A stretch of DNA of 59,000 nt from Flammeovirga aprica JL-4 (lineage in GTDB: Bacteria > Bacteroidota > Bacteroidia > Cytophagales > Flammeovirgaceae), in NCBI RefSeq assembly GCF_012844305.1, contig NZ_JABANE010000058.1, forward strand, positions 1-59,000, read 5' to 3'. The notes under the pieces are model-generated. The model made no database searches, was not told where the DNA came from, and was given only the letters and a program-made list of their open reading frames with translations. Of the stretch, positions 28,410 through 37,323 are shown piece after piece. Each line of letters starts with the position of its first letter. Positions within the stretch are counted from its first letter, which is position 1. The position numbers were made by a program, and so were the translations under genes.

Positions 28410-29315
28410 ATGACTATGAGAATATATAAGATTATCATACAGTGTTTGAGTATAGTTCTAATTGCTAACTGCAATATGGCAATTGGTTTTGCTCAAAATA
28501 TATATGCAGGAGGAAGCGGAGAAGGAGATTCTTTTTCAGGTCTGAGTGAGGGAGCTTCACCTGATGTAAATGTTTTTTTAGGAGGCAATGGAGAAGGAAT
28601 TAGCAGTGAAAGTCTATCCTCAGTCGTACAAACAGATCCAGAAGTGATTTATACAGGAGGAATCTCATTGGGGTATTCAGAAGGCGTTCTTTCAGCATCA
28701 CTTCCCGTAACAGAAAATTTTATTTTCGATGGAGGAGATGCTAGAGGAGATGCAAGTGCTTCTATCATGGTAGACGACTTTGCTGATTTGCCTGTAGAAC
28801 TAAGAAGTTTTGACGTTTTCAATGTAGACGGAGAAGCATTAGTGAAATGGGAAACACTTTGGGAAATCAACAACGACTATTTCGTAGTTGAAAAGTCAAG
28901 GAATAGAAGAAATTGGGAAGAGGTAGAGCAAGTGAAAGGATATGGTAATTCAAATTATTTACTTTCTTACGAGGTAAAAGATGAAAACCCTTTAAGTGGC
29001 CTATCTTATTACCGTTTGAAACAAGTTGACTTTGATGGAACAGCTACTTATTCTGAAATAAAAGCATTTTCAACCGACAAAACTGTGGAGTTGGAGTTGG
29101 TGGCATATCCAAACCCGTTGCAAGATCAGCTAACTATTCTTGTGCGTCAGGCTTATCATAACAGGATGCAGCTTTTTACTATTACAGGGCAGAGAGTTGA
29201 TTTCAGAATTGTTGAAAGTGAGGAGGAACGTATCAAAATTGCTTTACCCAACTTGGAAAAAGGAATGTATGTATTGAGAGTAGCTTCAGTGGGTGCTTTG
29301 GTATTAATGAAATAA
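28410..29315 (+). CDS. Small T9SS surface protein with glycine/serine repeats
   Basis: A 301-residue secreted protein starting 15 bases after the FGE-fold gene, so the pair is an operon. After a signal peptide (about 1-28, GFAQN) come four short repeats of type YAGGSGEGDSFSGLSEG, FLGGNGEGISSESLS, YTGGISLGYSEGVLS and FDGGDARGDASAS. Residues about 125-215 form a fibronectin-like domain with VKWETLWEINNDYFVVEKS and SYYRLKQVDFDGT, usual before T9SS tails. The type A sorting domain follows from AYPNPLQDQL. The combination suggests a surface-anchored partner of the FGE-fold protein. Function is unknown. Confidence 0.85.
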   Translation: MTMRIYKIIIQCLSIVLIANCNMAIGFAQNIYAGGSGEGDSFSGLSEGASPDVNVFLGGNGEGISSESLSSVVQTDPEVIYTGGISLGYSEGVLSASLPVTENFIFDGGDARGDASASIMVDDFADLPVELRSFDVFNVDGEALVKWETLWEINNDYFVVEKSRNRRNWEEVEQVKGYGNSNYLLSYEVKDENPLSGLSYYRLKQVDFDGTATYSEIKAFSTDKTVELELVAYPNPLQDQLTILVRQAYHNRMQLFTITGQRVDFRIVESEEERIKIALPNLEKGMYVLRVASVGALVLMK

Positions 29316-29357
29316 GACAATACACATAATCAATATGTGTGATTACATACCTTAATT

Positions 29358-29399
29358 GGAAGGCTGTTTTTAATCTTTTAGACAGTCTTCCCATTTTTA
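29358..29399 (+). terminator. Intrinsic terminator after the FGE-fold/T9SS pair
   Basis: GGAAGGCTGT (29358-29367) pairs with ACAGTCTTCC (29382-29391) over 10 bp with one G-U, followed by CATTTTT. It ends 7 bases before the next start codon, so it separates the operon from the glycosidase gene. Confidence 0.75.
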
Positions 29400-29405
29400 T
29401 TACTT

Positions 29406-31787
29406 ATGAAAAACAAACAATTTTACCTTATTCTTGTAGCAGTGATTATTACAATTATCACAGCTTACAATACACTAGAAACTAAAACTTCCATTATTGA
29501 AAATAACCTTATCAAGGTAGTTTTTAATACAGATGAAGGACATTATGATATTATCGACAAGGCAAAAGATAAACGAATAGTGGAAAAAGCCTATGTGGAA
29601 GTAAACCATTTTATTTCTACCACTTACACCACTCACAAAACGACATTGAAGGCCTTGAAAGATGAGTTAGGTGAAGGACAAAAACTAACAGTGACGAGTT
29701 CAAGAAAAGACTACCCTGATTTGATTTTAGAAATATCACTGTATAATAATAAAAGTTATGTGGTGTTGAATACAGGAGTTGTCAATCATTCGGATCAAAA
29801 AATCAGAATCAATAAAATGTCTCCTTTACAAAAAGGGGTTGCCTATAACAAAACCAAGTTTGAATCTTATTTTGCCATTGACGGTTACAGTGGAGGATCA
29901 TTAGGATGGGAGTGGCCGGGTCACGGTCATACCACAGCTGTTCATACTCAAAGTCTATCATGTGAGAACAACTTAATGCTGACTTTTGGTGAAACAATTG
30001 AAGAAAAAAATACCCTCGTTATGGGTGGTCTTACGTATAAAGAATTCGCTAAAAAAGCAGAAGCCATCAAATACGTGGATCATATTTCCTTATCACTTTG
30101 GTGTCAGGATGGTGTAGGAAAAGTAGTGGATACTCATTCCACGTATATTCCAAATGAGAAATTCTATTTGGATTTTAATCTGAAGAATCCCTTTGAGGCA
30201 CTTGAAAAATATGCGAATACAGTAAAAGTAGCACAACAAGTAAAGCTAAACCATTATACATTTCCCACATTATGTCTTTGGTACACACACACAAACAATA
30301 CCAATGATGGTGTGAAACAGTTAGATACAGCGGTTGAAAAAGGACTATTGAATTACGCTTCAATGGGTATCAGAATTGTACCTGACAACTACAAAGAAAA
30401 CAATATCAATGGCTGGTTTGATGATGAGCACTGGCAGAAATATGGTTTTTATACGGCTCCTTATGAGACTTCTGAAAAGTTTGCTAAAGCAATTATCGAT
30501 AGAGGAGGGATTCCGTTCCAATATTTCCAATCCACCAAAACATCTACAGATTACAGTGAGAAGTACCCCGAACAATGTTTATTTAATGACGGTAGCAAAA
30601 AGACAGGAAACTTAGGGCCGGATTGGAATATAATCGGAAACGGTAATTATGATTTGACTGATAAGGATTTTGAAAAACATATAAAATCTTCTTATGCCCA
30701 CTTGAAGAAAGCAGGTTTTCAGGGCCTTATGGTAGATTACCCTCATTTGTCATGGCATGAAGACGGTGGTTTTGATGATGAATATACTACAACGGCCGGT
30801 TTTCACAGAAAGTATTTCGAATTGGCTTACAATGGATTAGGTAAAGAAAATTCTTATGTACATGAAAGAATGCGTGATTCTGATGTGACATTGGGCGTAG
30901 TATCTTCTAAGAGAACAGAAGGAGATACATGGTCAATTACACCTTCTATGATCAAGCATACAGCTTTAAGATGGTATAAAAACCGTGTATTGGTCAATTG
31001 GGATATGGATGCAAAAGATTATACAAAGGTGAAAACAAAAAATAGAGACGGCATCAGAACCATGTTTACCATGACCTATGTGGCAAGTGGAAGACTCCTT
31101 TTAGGGCACAGTTTATATGAAATGCCAGACAGTGTAGTGTATGATCTTTCAAGAACATTACCGTATCAATCAATACCTCAAACAGCAAGACCATTGGATG
31201 CTTTTGATCTGCAGAAATTCTGTCCACAGGTCTATGACTATAAAGTAGATAAAGACTGGCATCAGTTGACTTTCTTCAATGATAATCCTCGAAGACCTAC
31301 AACAATCAGTGTGGATTTTCTGCAAAATGCATCTTTCAGTGGACTGGATTTAGAAGAAGAGAAGCAGTACTATATTTATGATTTCTGGAATGATCAATAC
31401 ATCGGAAAACAAAAAGGAGATTCAGAATTGAAACAAGTCTTAAGACCAGGAGAATCAAGAATGATGAGTATTCACGCTGAAGAAGATCATCCACAATTTA
31501 TCTCCACCAACCGTCATATTATGCAGGGAATGCTAGATGTAAAAGCATGTGCATGGAATGCTAACGAGAATAGCCTTTCGGGAATTTCAGCCGTGGTGGC
31601 AAATGATCCTTATGAGTTGGTGATTGCTAAAAACAGTCATAAAGGATTAGCAATAGAAGTATCTGAAGGAACGGCAAAGTGGGTGGATATCAATAAAGAA
31701 ATTGCAAAAGTGGTGATCAATTCACCATCCAATGCAGAAATAAAATGGAAAGTAAAGTTTCATGAAAACCCTCGCAATATGAAGTGA
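29406..31787 (+). CDS. GH36/clan GH-D-like glycosidase, secreted
   Basis: A 793-residue protein with a hydrophobic N-terminal signal or anchor (about 5-22). It has the alpha-galactosidase-superfamily layout: an N-terminal beta-supersandwich (about 25-270), a TIM barrel (about 280-620) and a C-terminal beta domain. Barrel segments include YASMGIRIVPDNYKENN, GGIPFQYFQSTKT and GFQGLMVDYPHLSW. Asp444 in LMVDYP sits where the clan GH-D nucleophile would be expected, and the later VLVNWDMDAKDY block may supply the acid/base. It would act on alpha-galactosides freed from the polysaccharide. Superfamily assignment is moderate; the exact family is not certain. It is directly preceded by a terminator and followed by the gap before susC. 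Confidence 0.65.
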   Translation: MKNKQFYLILVAVIITIITAYNTLETKTSIIENNLIKVVFNTDEGHYDIIDKAKDKRIVEKAYVEVNHFISTTYTTHKTTLKALKDELGEGQKLTVTSSRKDYPDLILEISLYNNKSYVVLNTGVVNHSDQKIRINKMSPLQKGVAYNKTKFESYFAIDGYSGGSLGWEWPGHGHTTAVHTQSLSCENNLMLTFGETIEEKNTLVMGGLTYKEFAKKAEAIKYVDHISLSLWCQDGVGKVVDTHSTYIPNEKFYLDFNLKNPFEALEKYANTVKVAQQVKLNHYTFPTLCLWYTHTNNTNDGVKQLDTAVEKGLLNYASMGIRIVPDNYKENNINGWFDDEHWQKYGFYTAPYETSEKFAKAIIDRGGIPFQYFQSTKTSTDYSEKYPEQCLFNDGSKKTGNLGPDWNIIGNGNYDLTDKDFEKHIKSSYAHLKKAGFQGLMVDYPHLSWHEDGGFDDEYTTTAGFHRKYFELAYNGLGKENSYVHERMRDSDVTLGVVSSKRTEGDTWSITPSMIKHTALRWYKNRVLVNWDMDAKDYTKVKTKNRDGIRTMFTMTYVASGRLLLGHSLYEMPDSVVYDLSRTLPYQSIPQTARPLDAFDLQKFCPQVYDYKVDKDWHQLTFFNDNPRRPTTISVDFLQNASFSGLDLEEEKQYYIYDFWNDQYIGKQKGDSELKQVLRPGESRMMSIHAEEDHPQFISTNRHIMQGMLDVKACAWNANENSLSGISAVVANDPYELVIAKNSHKGLAIEVSEGTAKWVDINKEIAKVVINSPSNAEIKWKVKFHENPRNMK

Positions 31788-32372
31788 CAAAAACCAATGT
31801 AAAGAGAGTGAAAACTACTTATTAGCTTTTGCTCTTTATTCATGTTGAATACGGTTGTTTGAGTTAAGAATGAAGAATGAAGAATTAAGTTGGTTCGTGG
31901 TATTGAACTCTTATTGTTCACCTATAAGACAAGTCATTTTTCTTAATGAAGTACCCTCCTTTGACATTCCCTCCTAATTCTTAATTCTTAACTCAAATAC
32001 AGTATTCAGACTAGAGACATGAACCCTAAAACCTAAGAAATTACATCTCATTAAATCTAGTCACTTAACACATTGTAGTGTTTTAATTTTTATGTTTGGC
32101 TTAACTAATTTTAAGATCTGTTTTTTATCAACTTAAGTTGGGTAATTGAAAATAGAGTCTTACTCTCCAAAGTATTTGTTTGTAAAGTGATAAAACATTA
32201 GCCTGTCAAAGTTTATTGTTAACGCAATGTTTAAAAACATTATATAATTATGTATAAACTTTGTAAATGCATAGTTTTGCTAACAATTGATATATAAGGA
32301 CAAATAAATTAATAGTAGAGTTACCTAATTTTGAGCTAAACGATTAGCAGAATCTATTCAAGTATTAAAAGT
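31788..32372. other. Regulatory gap upstream of the SusC-like transporter
   Basis: A 585-base gap. The first part carries a palindromic element (31861-31995). The rest, about 32000-32372, is AT-rich and should hold the promoter of the susC-susD operon. Two -7-like boxes are visible (TAGTTTTG at 32272-32279 and TAATTTTG at 32326-32333), neither with a convincing -33 TTG. No anti-sigma gene is nearby, in keeping with HTCS control. Confidence 0.45.
31861..31995. repeat. Palindromic intergenic element, arms only
   Basis: GAGTTAAGAATGAAGAATG followed by AAGAATTAAG on the left faces CTAATTCTTAATTCTTAACTC (split by one base class) on the right, with about 85 bases between. The GTTGCA core is missing, but GGTTCGTGGT is kept. 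Confidence 0.65.
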
Positions 32373-35300
32373 ATGGTGAAAGAGAATAAACTACTTACTA
32401 ATTTTTTACTACCATTAATTTTAACATTTTTTTTATCTGGTTTCGCAAACGCTCAAGATATTAGAATTAATGGTATTGTTTATGACACAAAAGGAGTAAG
32501 TATTCCAGGTGCGTCAGTTGCTGTCGTAAATTCAGATGAACTAAAAGGTTCGATTACTGATATGGACGGTAAGTTCTCCCTGACTGATATGAAACAAGGA
32601 GACATAGTTTTGATATCCTTTATCGGGTATGAAGACTTTAAGTTGACTATTAAAGCAGGAATGAAAGAAGAGGTGAAAATTTACCTCAAAGAAAAAGTAA
32701 GTGAATTGGACGAAGTCATAGTCATTGGTTATGGCGAAGTGAAAAAAGAGGACCTTACAGGTGTGGTGAGTAGAGTAGGAGAGAAAGATTTGGAGGGAAA
32801 CACAACAGCTTCTTTTGAAAATTCATTGCAAGGTAGAATGACGGGTGTAAGGGTAGTATCCAACAGTGGTCAACCTGGAGCGTCATCTTCTATCAATGTT
32901 CGTGGTGTCAACTCATTGGGTGGTAATTCACAGCCGTTATATGTTATTGATGGTGTGCCAATCATGTCAAGTGATAATATGGGTTTTGCTCAGAATGGCG
33001 GTAGTGGTCAAAGTGCCATGGCCGATATCAACCCTGCTGATATTAAATCCATTGAAGTTTTAAAAGACGCCTCTTCAACAGCCATTTATGGTGCGATGGG
33101 TTCCAATGGTGTAATCCTTATCACAACAAAACAAGGTGAACTTGGAGATATCAAAACTTCAGTCAATGCGAAATACAGCTATCAGGAACTTCCTCCATAT
33201 ATGTATATAGATGTTTTGAATTCACAGGAGTTCTTACAGATGAGAGCAGAGTCGGGTAGAATGTCTTCTGAAGATTCTGCAAAATATTTAAACAACCCTG
33301 ATATCCCCACTAATGATTGGCAAGATAAAGTATACAGATCTGGAGATATTATGGATATCAATGCTTCCGTTTCGGGTGGTACTAAAAAGTTTAACTTCAT
33401 GGCATCAGCCAATCGTTACCAAGCGAATGGTATTATCCCAAAGTCAGGGTATGAAAGAACCACTTTCAGAGCCAATATGAGATCTCAGCTGTCGAAAAAA
33501 GTAAACCTTTCCTCTTCTGTTTACTTTGCCAACTCAGATGCAGAACAAGTGAACTCAGGTACAGGTTTTGATGCCTCAAAAGGACAAGGTTCTGTAGTTA
33601 TGCAGGCATTAAGAGCACAGCCGACCATGGATGATGATGGGTTTAACATTATTGAAAATGGTAATACGGTAGAGCTGAGAGTAACGCCAACAGAATTGGT
33701 GTCCATGAATACACAGCAAAACATTACAAACGTATTGGTAGGTAACTTAGCCCTTGATTACAATATCATCAATGGAATGACCTTTACATCCAGATTTGGT
33801 ATGAACAATGTCAATAGAGAGAACAACTTTTATAGAGCTACTCAGAAAAATCCTATTGACGATATCAACGGATGGGCGAAAAGACGTTTCAGTACTGGTA
33901 AATCATGGAACTGGGACAATCAATTACGCTATGGTAAGAAGTTTGGTAAAATCAATACCAATACTTTTATCATGTCATCATTGAGAAGTTCAGAAGATGT
34001 ATGGTCTCAGCAGGAAGCTCAAAACTTCCCATCAGATGCATTGCTTTTCTACAACATGGCGGCAGGGAGTACACAGCTTCCCAACGCAAGTGGTTTTGGC
34101 AAACGTACTATGGCAAGTTTTACAGCTAGAACGATCATGGATTATAGCAACAAGTATTTCCTAACAGCTTCTTATCGTATGGACGGTGCTTCACAGTTCT
34201 CCAAAGGAAATAAGTGGGCCGCTTTCCCAGCCGTTTCAGCATCATGGAAAATTAATAATGAGAACTTCCTGAAAAATGTAAAAGACATTAATCTCTTAAA
34301 ACTAAGAGCAAGTTATGGTACAAACGGTAATCCAGCCAATATGATTGGTCAGTCCTTAGCTATTTACTCTTCACATTATGCAGTGTATGGAGAGGACAAA
34401 GGAAGATATCCAGCCTTAAGAGAAGCGTTCTTTACCAATGATGAATTAGGATGGGAATTGACAAAAGAGATCAACTTTGGTTTGGATGTAGATTTATTCA
34501 AGTCGCGTATATCATTAAACGCTGATTACTATATCAAAAATACAGATGATTTATTGGTAAGCACCAACGTGCCGGGTTATACAGGTTTCACAACTGGTTT
34601 ATTGAACATTGGTTCTATTCAGAATAAAGGTCTGGAGATCGCTTTGAATACTACAAACGTTGAAGCAGGTGATTTCACTTGGTCATCAAGTATTATGTTT
34701 ACCAATGCCAAAACCTATATCACGAGTTTAAGAACAGATACTTTGAGTGTGGGGTATAACAACCCTTGGGTAACAGGCGGTCACACACAGCGATTGATTA
34801 AAGGGCAGGAATTAGGTACTTTCTGGGGATATCAATCAGATGGAATCTATCAGTATGAAGATTTCAAAGAGTTTAGAGGAATGACGACAGAAGAAGCGGC
34901 GCGTAAGTATCGTCAAGATTTAAAGGATGCCAATTATCAGGTAGGTCGATTAGATGGAATGTATACTCCTTGGAAAGAAAATGAAGTAGGTCAAGCAAGA
35001 TATCCTGGTCAAAGAAAATACAAGGATCTGGATGGTGATGGTAAATTGACTACGAATGATAAAACCATTATTGGTAATGCACAGCCTGATTTTGTATGGT
35101 CAATGGAGAACCGATTTGAATACAGAAACTTTGCATTAACCATCTTTATTATGGGTGAGCAAGGTAGAAAAATGGCCAACTTGACCATGTGGCAAATTGG
35201 ATTTTTAAATGGTAGCCAAAACGTTACAAAAGAGATTTATGACAATAGATGGACGCCTGAAAATCCAAATAACCATACGCATATGGCGCTGACTGGAAAC

Positions 35301-35573
35301 AATCAAATCACAATACCTTTCAGTGATGCATTGATTGAGGATGCGTCGTTTATCCGATTGAAAAGAATAGACTTGATGTATAGGTTCAACTTCCCTAAAA
35401 TCAGCGGTAATGTAACCCTTTCAGCTAGCGATATTTATACATGGACAAACTACAGTGGTTATAACCCTGATGTATCGCTTGGAGGTCATAATGCATTGCA
35501 AATGGGACATGATTATGGTATTTATCCTTTGCCAGTGACTTATACTGTCGGACTAAACCTAACAATAAAATAA
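32373..35573 (+). CDS. SusC-like TonB-dependent outer-membrane glycan transporter
   Basis: A 1066-residue TonB-dependent receptor that imports oligosaccharides across the outer membrane with SusD. Signal peptide about 1-27 (GFANAQ); a carboxypeptidase-regulatory-like domain (about 30-112, GIVYDTKGVSIPGASV and SFIGYEDF); a TonB box region (DEVIVIGYGEV); a plug with SSINVRGVNSLGGNSQPLYV and ISMADINPADIKSIEVLKDA-type motifs; then a 22-strand barrel. No STN domain, so it does not signal through an anti-sigma factor. It ends 3 bases before susD (stop then ATG), a tight operon. Regulation is inferred from the HTCS protein. Confidence 0.95.
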   Translation: MVKENKLLTNFLLPLILTFFLSGFANAQDIRINGIVYDTKGVSIPGASVAVVNSDELKGSITDMDGKFSLTDMKQGDIVLISFIGYEDFKLTIKAGMKEEVKIYLKEKVSELDEVIVIGYGEVKKEDLTGVVSRVGEKDLEGNTTASFENSLQGRMTGVRVVSNSGQPGASSSINVRGVNSLGGNSQPLYVIDGVPIMSSDNMGFAQNGGSGQSAMADINPADIKSIEVLKDASSTAIYGAMGSNGVILITTKQGELGDIKTSVNAKYSYQELPPYMYIDVLNSQEFLQMRAESGRMSSEDSAKYLNNPDIPTNDWQDKVYRSGDIMDINASVSGGTKKFNFMASANRYQANGIIPKSGYERTTFRANMRSQLSKKVNLSSSVYFANSDAEQVNSGTGFDASKGQGSVVMQALRAQPTMDDDGFNIIENGNTVELRVTPTELVSMNTQQNITNVLVGNLALDYNIINGMTFTSRFGMNNVNRENNFYRATQKNPIDDINGWAKRRFSTGKSWNWDNQLRYGKKFGKINTNTFIMSSLRSSEDVWSQQEAQNFPSDALLFYNMAAGSTQLPNASGFGKRTMASFTARTIMDYSNKYFLTASYRMDGASQFSKGNKWAAFPAVSASWKINNENFLKNVKDINLLKLRASYGTNGNPANMIGQSLAIYSSHYAVYGEDKGRYPALREAFFTNDELGWELTKEINFGLDVDLFKSRISLNADYYIKNTDDLLVSTNVPGYTGFTTGLLNIGSIQNKGLEIALNTTNVEAGDFTWSSSIMFTNAKTYITSLRTDTLSVGYNNPWVTGGHTQRLIKGQELGTFWGYQSDGIYQYEDFKEFRGMTTEEAARKYRQDLKDANYQVGRLDGMYTPWKENEVGQARYPGQRKYKDLDGDGKLTTNDKTIIGNAQPDFVWSMENRFEYRNFALTIFIMGEQGRKMANLTMWQIGFLNGSQNVTKEIYDNRWTPENPNNHTHMALTGNNQITIPFSDALIEDASFIRLKRIDLMYRFNFPKISGNVTLSASDIYTWTNYSGYNPDVSLGGHNALQMGHDYGIYPLPVTYTVGLNLTIK

Positions 35574-35576
35574 CTC

Positions 35577-37307
35577 ATGAGAAAAGATACTTTACAATAT
35601 ATCAAAAGCTTAGTTCTAGGGTTAATCACGCTAGGATTAGTAGGCTGTGAAAGTTTTTTAGAGGAAGACCCAAGGGGATACATCACTAAAGATGATATTC
35701 CTACTACCTACCAAGGTGCCATTATGCTAGCATCTGCTCCTTATGAAAATTGGGTGAGTGGAGGCAACCTTTATGGCAGATGGTTTATGATGTGGGAAAC
35801 AGGTACAGATGATCAGTCTGCACAGACGTTCCTTTCTCCACCAATGGATACGTATTTATTGCATAATGCCAACCCTGATGAACAGTTTTATTATTCAGGA
35901 ATTTGGGCGCCATTATGGAAAGGCGTGGCAGATTGTAATAATGCATTAGATGTGATTCAGCAAATGCCGTCTATAGATGATAAAGATAATGTGATTGACT
36001 GGGATGAGGACGATCAGACTATTTCGGATGATACAAAGGACGTTATTTTTAACAGTAGAATTACAAAAAGCCAACAAGAAGCAGTCATTGCAGAAGTGAA
36101 GGTATTGAGAGCATTATATTACTATCATTTAGTAAGAATGTTTGGAGATCTTCCTTTGGTAACGGTACCAATGAACAAGCTGAGTAACTTAGGTTCCATT
36201 GAGCGATCTGATGTAATGGACATTTATAATGAAGTTATTATTAGAGATCTGGAAGAGGCCATTCCTCACTTGTATCATTTCCATTCGTCTTCTTTCAAAG
36301 GAAGATTTACTAAAGCTTCTGCTTATGTATTATTAGCCGATGTTTACCTCACATTAGCAGGCAAAAGATATTCATCTCAAGGAGTACCTTTATCAGGAGA
36401 CTCAAAGTATTACCCATTGGCAATGAGCATGGCAGACAGTGCTATCAACAACCAAGGTGGATTTGAACTTTGTACCACTCCATCTGCAGAATATCCTAAT
36501 CCTTATGGGCAACCATGGAGACAGTCTTTCTCAAAAGAGTCTTTGATTGAGTTTGGCAACCTTTCAGGATTTGGTATTGGAGGACAAGGAGAAGGTCTGA
36601 TGGTAGTACAAGAAGCAATGATGGGTGGAGGAAGCCAATTTTGGGGTGTAAATGTAAAGCAATTTCACGGCTCTGCATCAGGTTATTATTTACCGACTCC
36701 AGATTTATTCAGAGCTTTTGAAGAAGGAGATTTAAGAAAAGAATTCGGAATGCTCGTAAAATCAGCCGATGCTGAAGGAGATACCTGTTATAGTATTCCA
36801 TTATACCATAAACTGTTGGATCCGGTGATCTACAGAGGAGAAACAGGCTTCCAGCGTGCAGACGGTAATATCAATATTGTGTTGTATAGAATTGCAGATG
36901 CAAAGTTGATTTATGCAGAAGCGTCAAACGAGGTCAACGGTCCTACAGCACGAGCAATTGATGAAATTAATCAATTGAGAAACAGAGCAGGATTGGAAGA
37001 CTTGCCAGCTTCAATGACAAAAGATGAATTTCGTGAGAGAATCTGGCAGGAAAGAAGAGTGGAATTACATGGGGAAGGCAAAAGAAAATTTGACCTGGTT
37101 CGTACTGATCGTTTGAAAATACTATCAGATTCAAGAGATCTTTATTATTCATCGAGTGACAATCCAGAGTGGAAAAGTAATAGTGGAAAAGATAATATTC
37201 TAGTCAACTATATCTGTTTGCCTTACCCTCAGCATGAAGCTATATGGCCTATTCCAAGACCAGAAATGGCCCTTCACCCGAACTGGAAACAAAACTATGG
37301 TTACTAA
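35577..37307 (+). CDS. SusD-like surface glycan-binding lipoprotein
   Basis: A 576-residue lipoprotein partner that lids the SusC-like transporter and captures the glycan. The lipobox is GLVGC with Cys24. The TPR-rich SusD fold shows segments such as AEVKVLRALYYYHLVRMFGD and the C-terminal KRKFDLVRTDRLKI. The C-terminal RPEMALHPNWKQNYGY ending is typical of the family. It begins 3 bases after the susC stop. The next gene starts 16 bases after its stop. Confidence 0.95.
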   Translation: MRKDTLQYIKSLVLGLITLGLVGCESFLEEDPRGYITKDDIPTTYQGAIMLASAPYENWVSGGNLYGRWFMMWETGTDDQSAQTFLSPPMDTYLLHNANPDEQFYYSGIWAPLWKGVADCNNALDVIQQMPSIDDKDNVIDWDEDDQTISDDTKDVIFNSRITKSQQEAVIAEVKVLRALYYYHLVRMFGDLPLVTVPMNKLSNLGSIERSDVMDIYNEVIIRDLEEAIPHLYHFHSSSFKGRFTKASAYVLLADVYLTLAGKRYSSQGVPLSGDSKYYPLAMSMADSAINNQGGFELCTTPSAEYPNPYGQPWRQSFSKESLIEFGNLSGFGIGGQGEGLMVVQEAMMGGGSQFWGVNVKQFHGSASGYYLPTPDLFRAFEEGDLRKEFGMLVKSADAEGDTCYSIPLYHKLLDPVIYRGETGFQRADGNINIVLYRIADAKLIYAEASNEVNGPTARAIDEINQLRNRAGLEDLPASMTKDEFRERIWQERRVELHGEGKRKFDLVRTDRLKILSDSRDLYYSSSDNPEWKSNSGKDNILVNYICLPYPQHEAIWPIPRPEMALHPNWKQNYGY

Positions 37308-37323
37308 AAACGAAGAAGGAATA

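Noticed and set aside
37234..37323. Longer start for the SGBP-like gene
   Set aside because: It overlaps the susD gene and lacks a lipoprotein signal, while the ATG at 37324 gives a clear lipobox.
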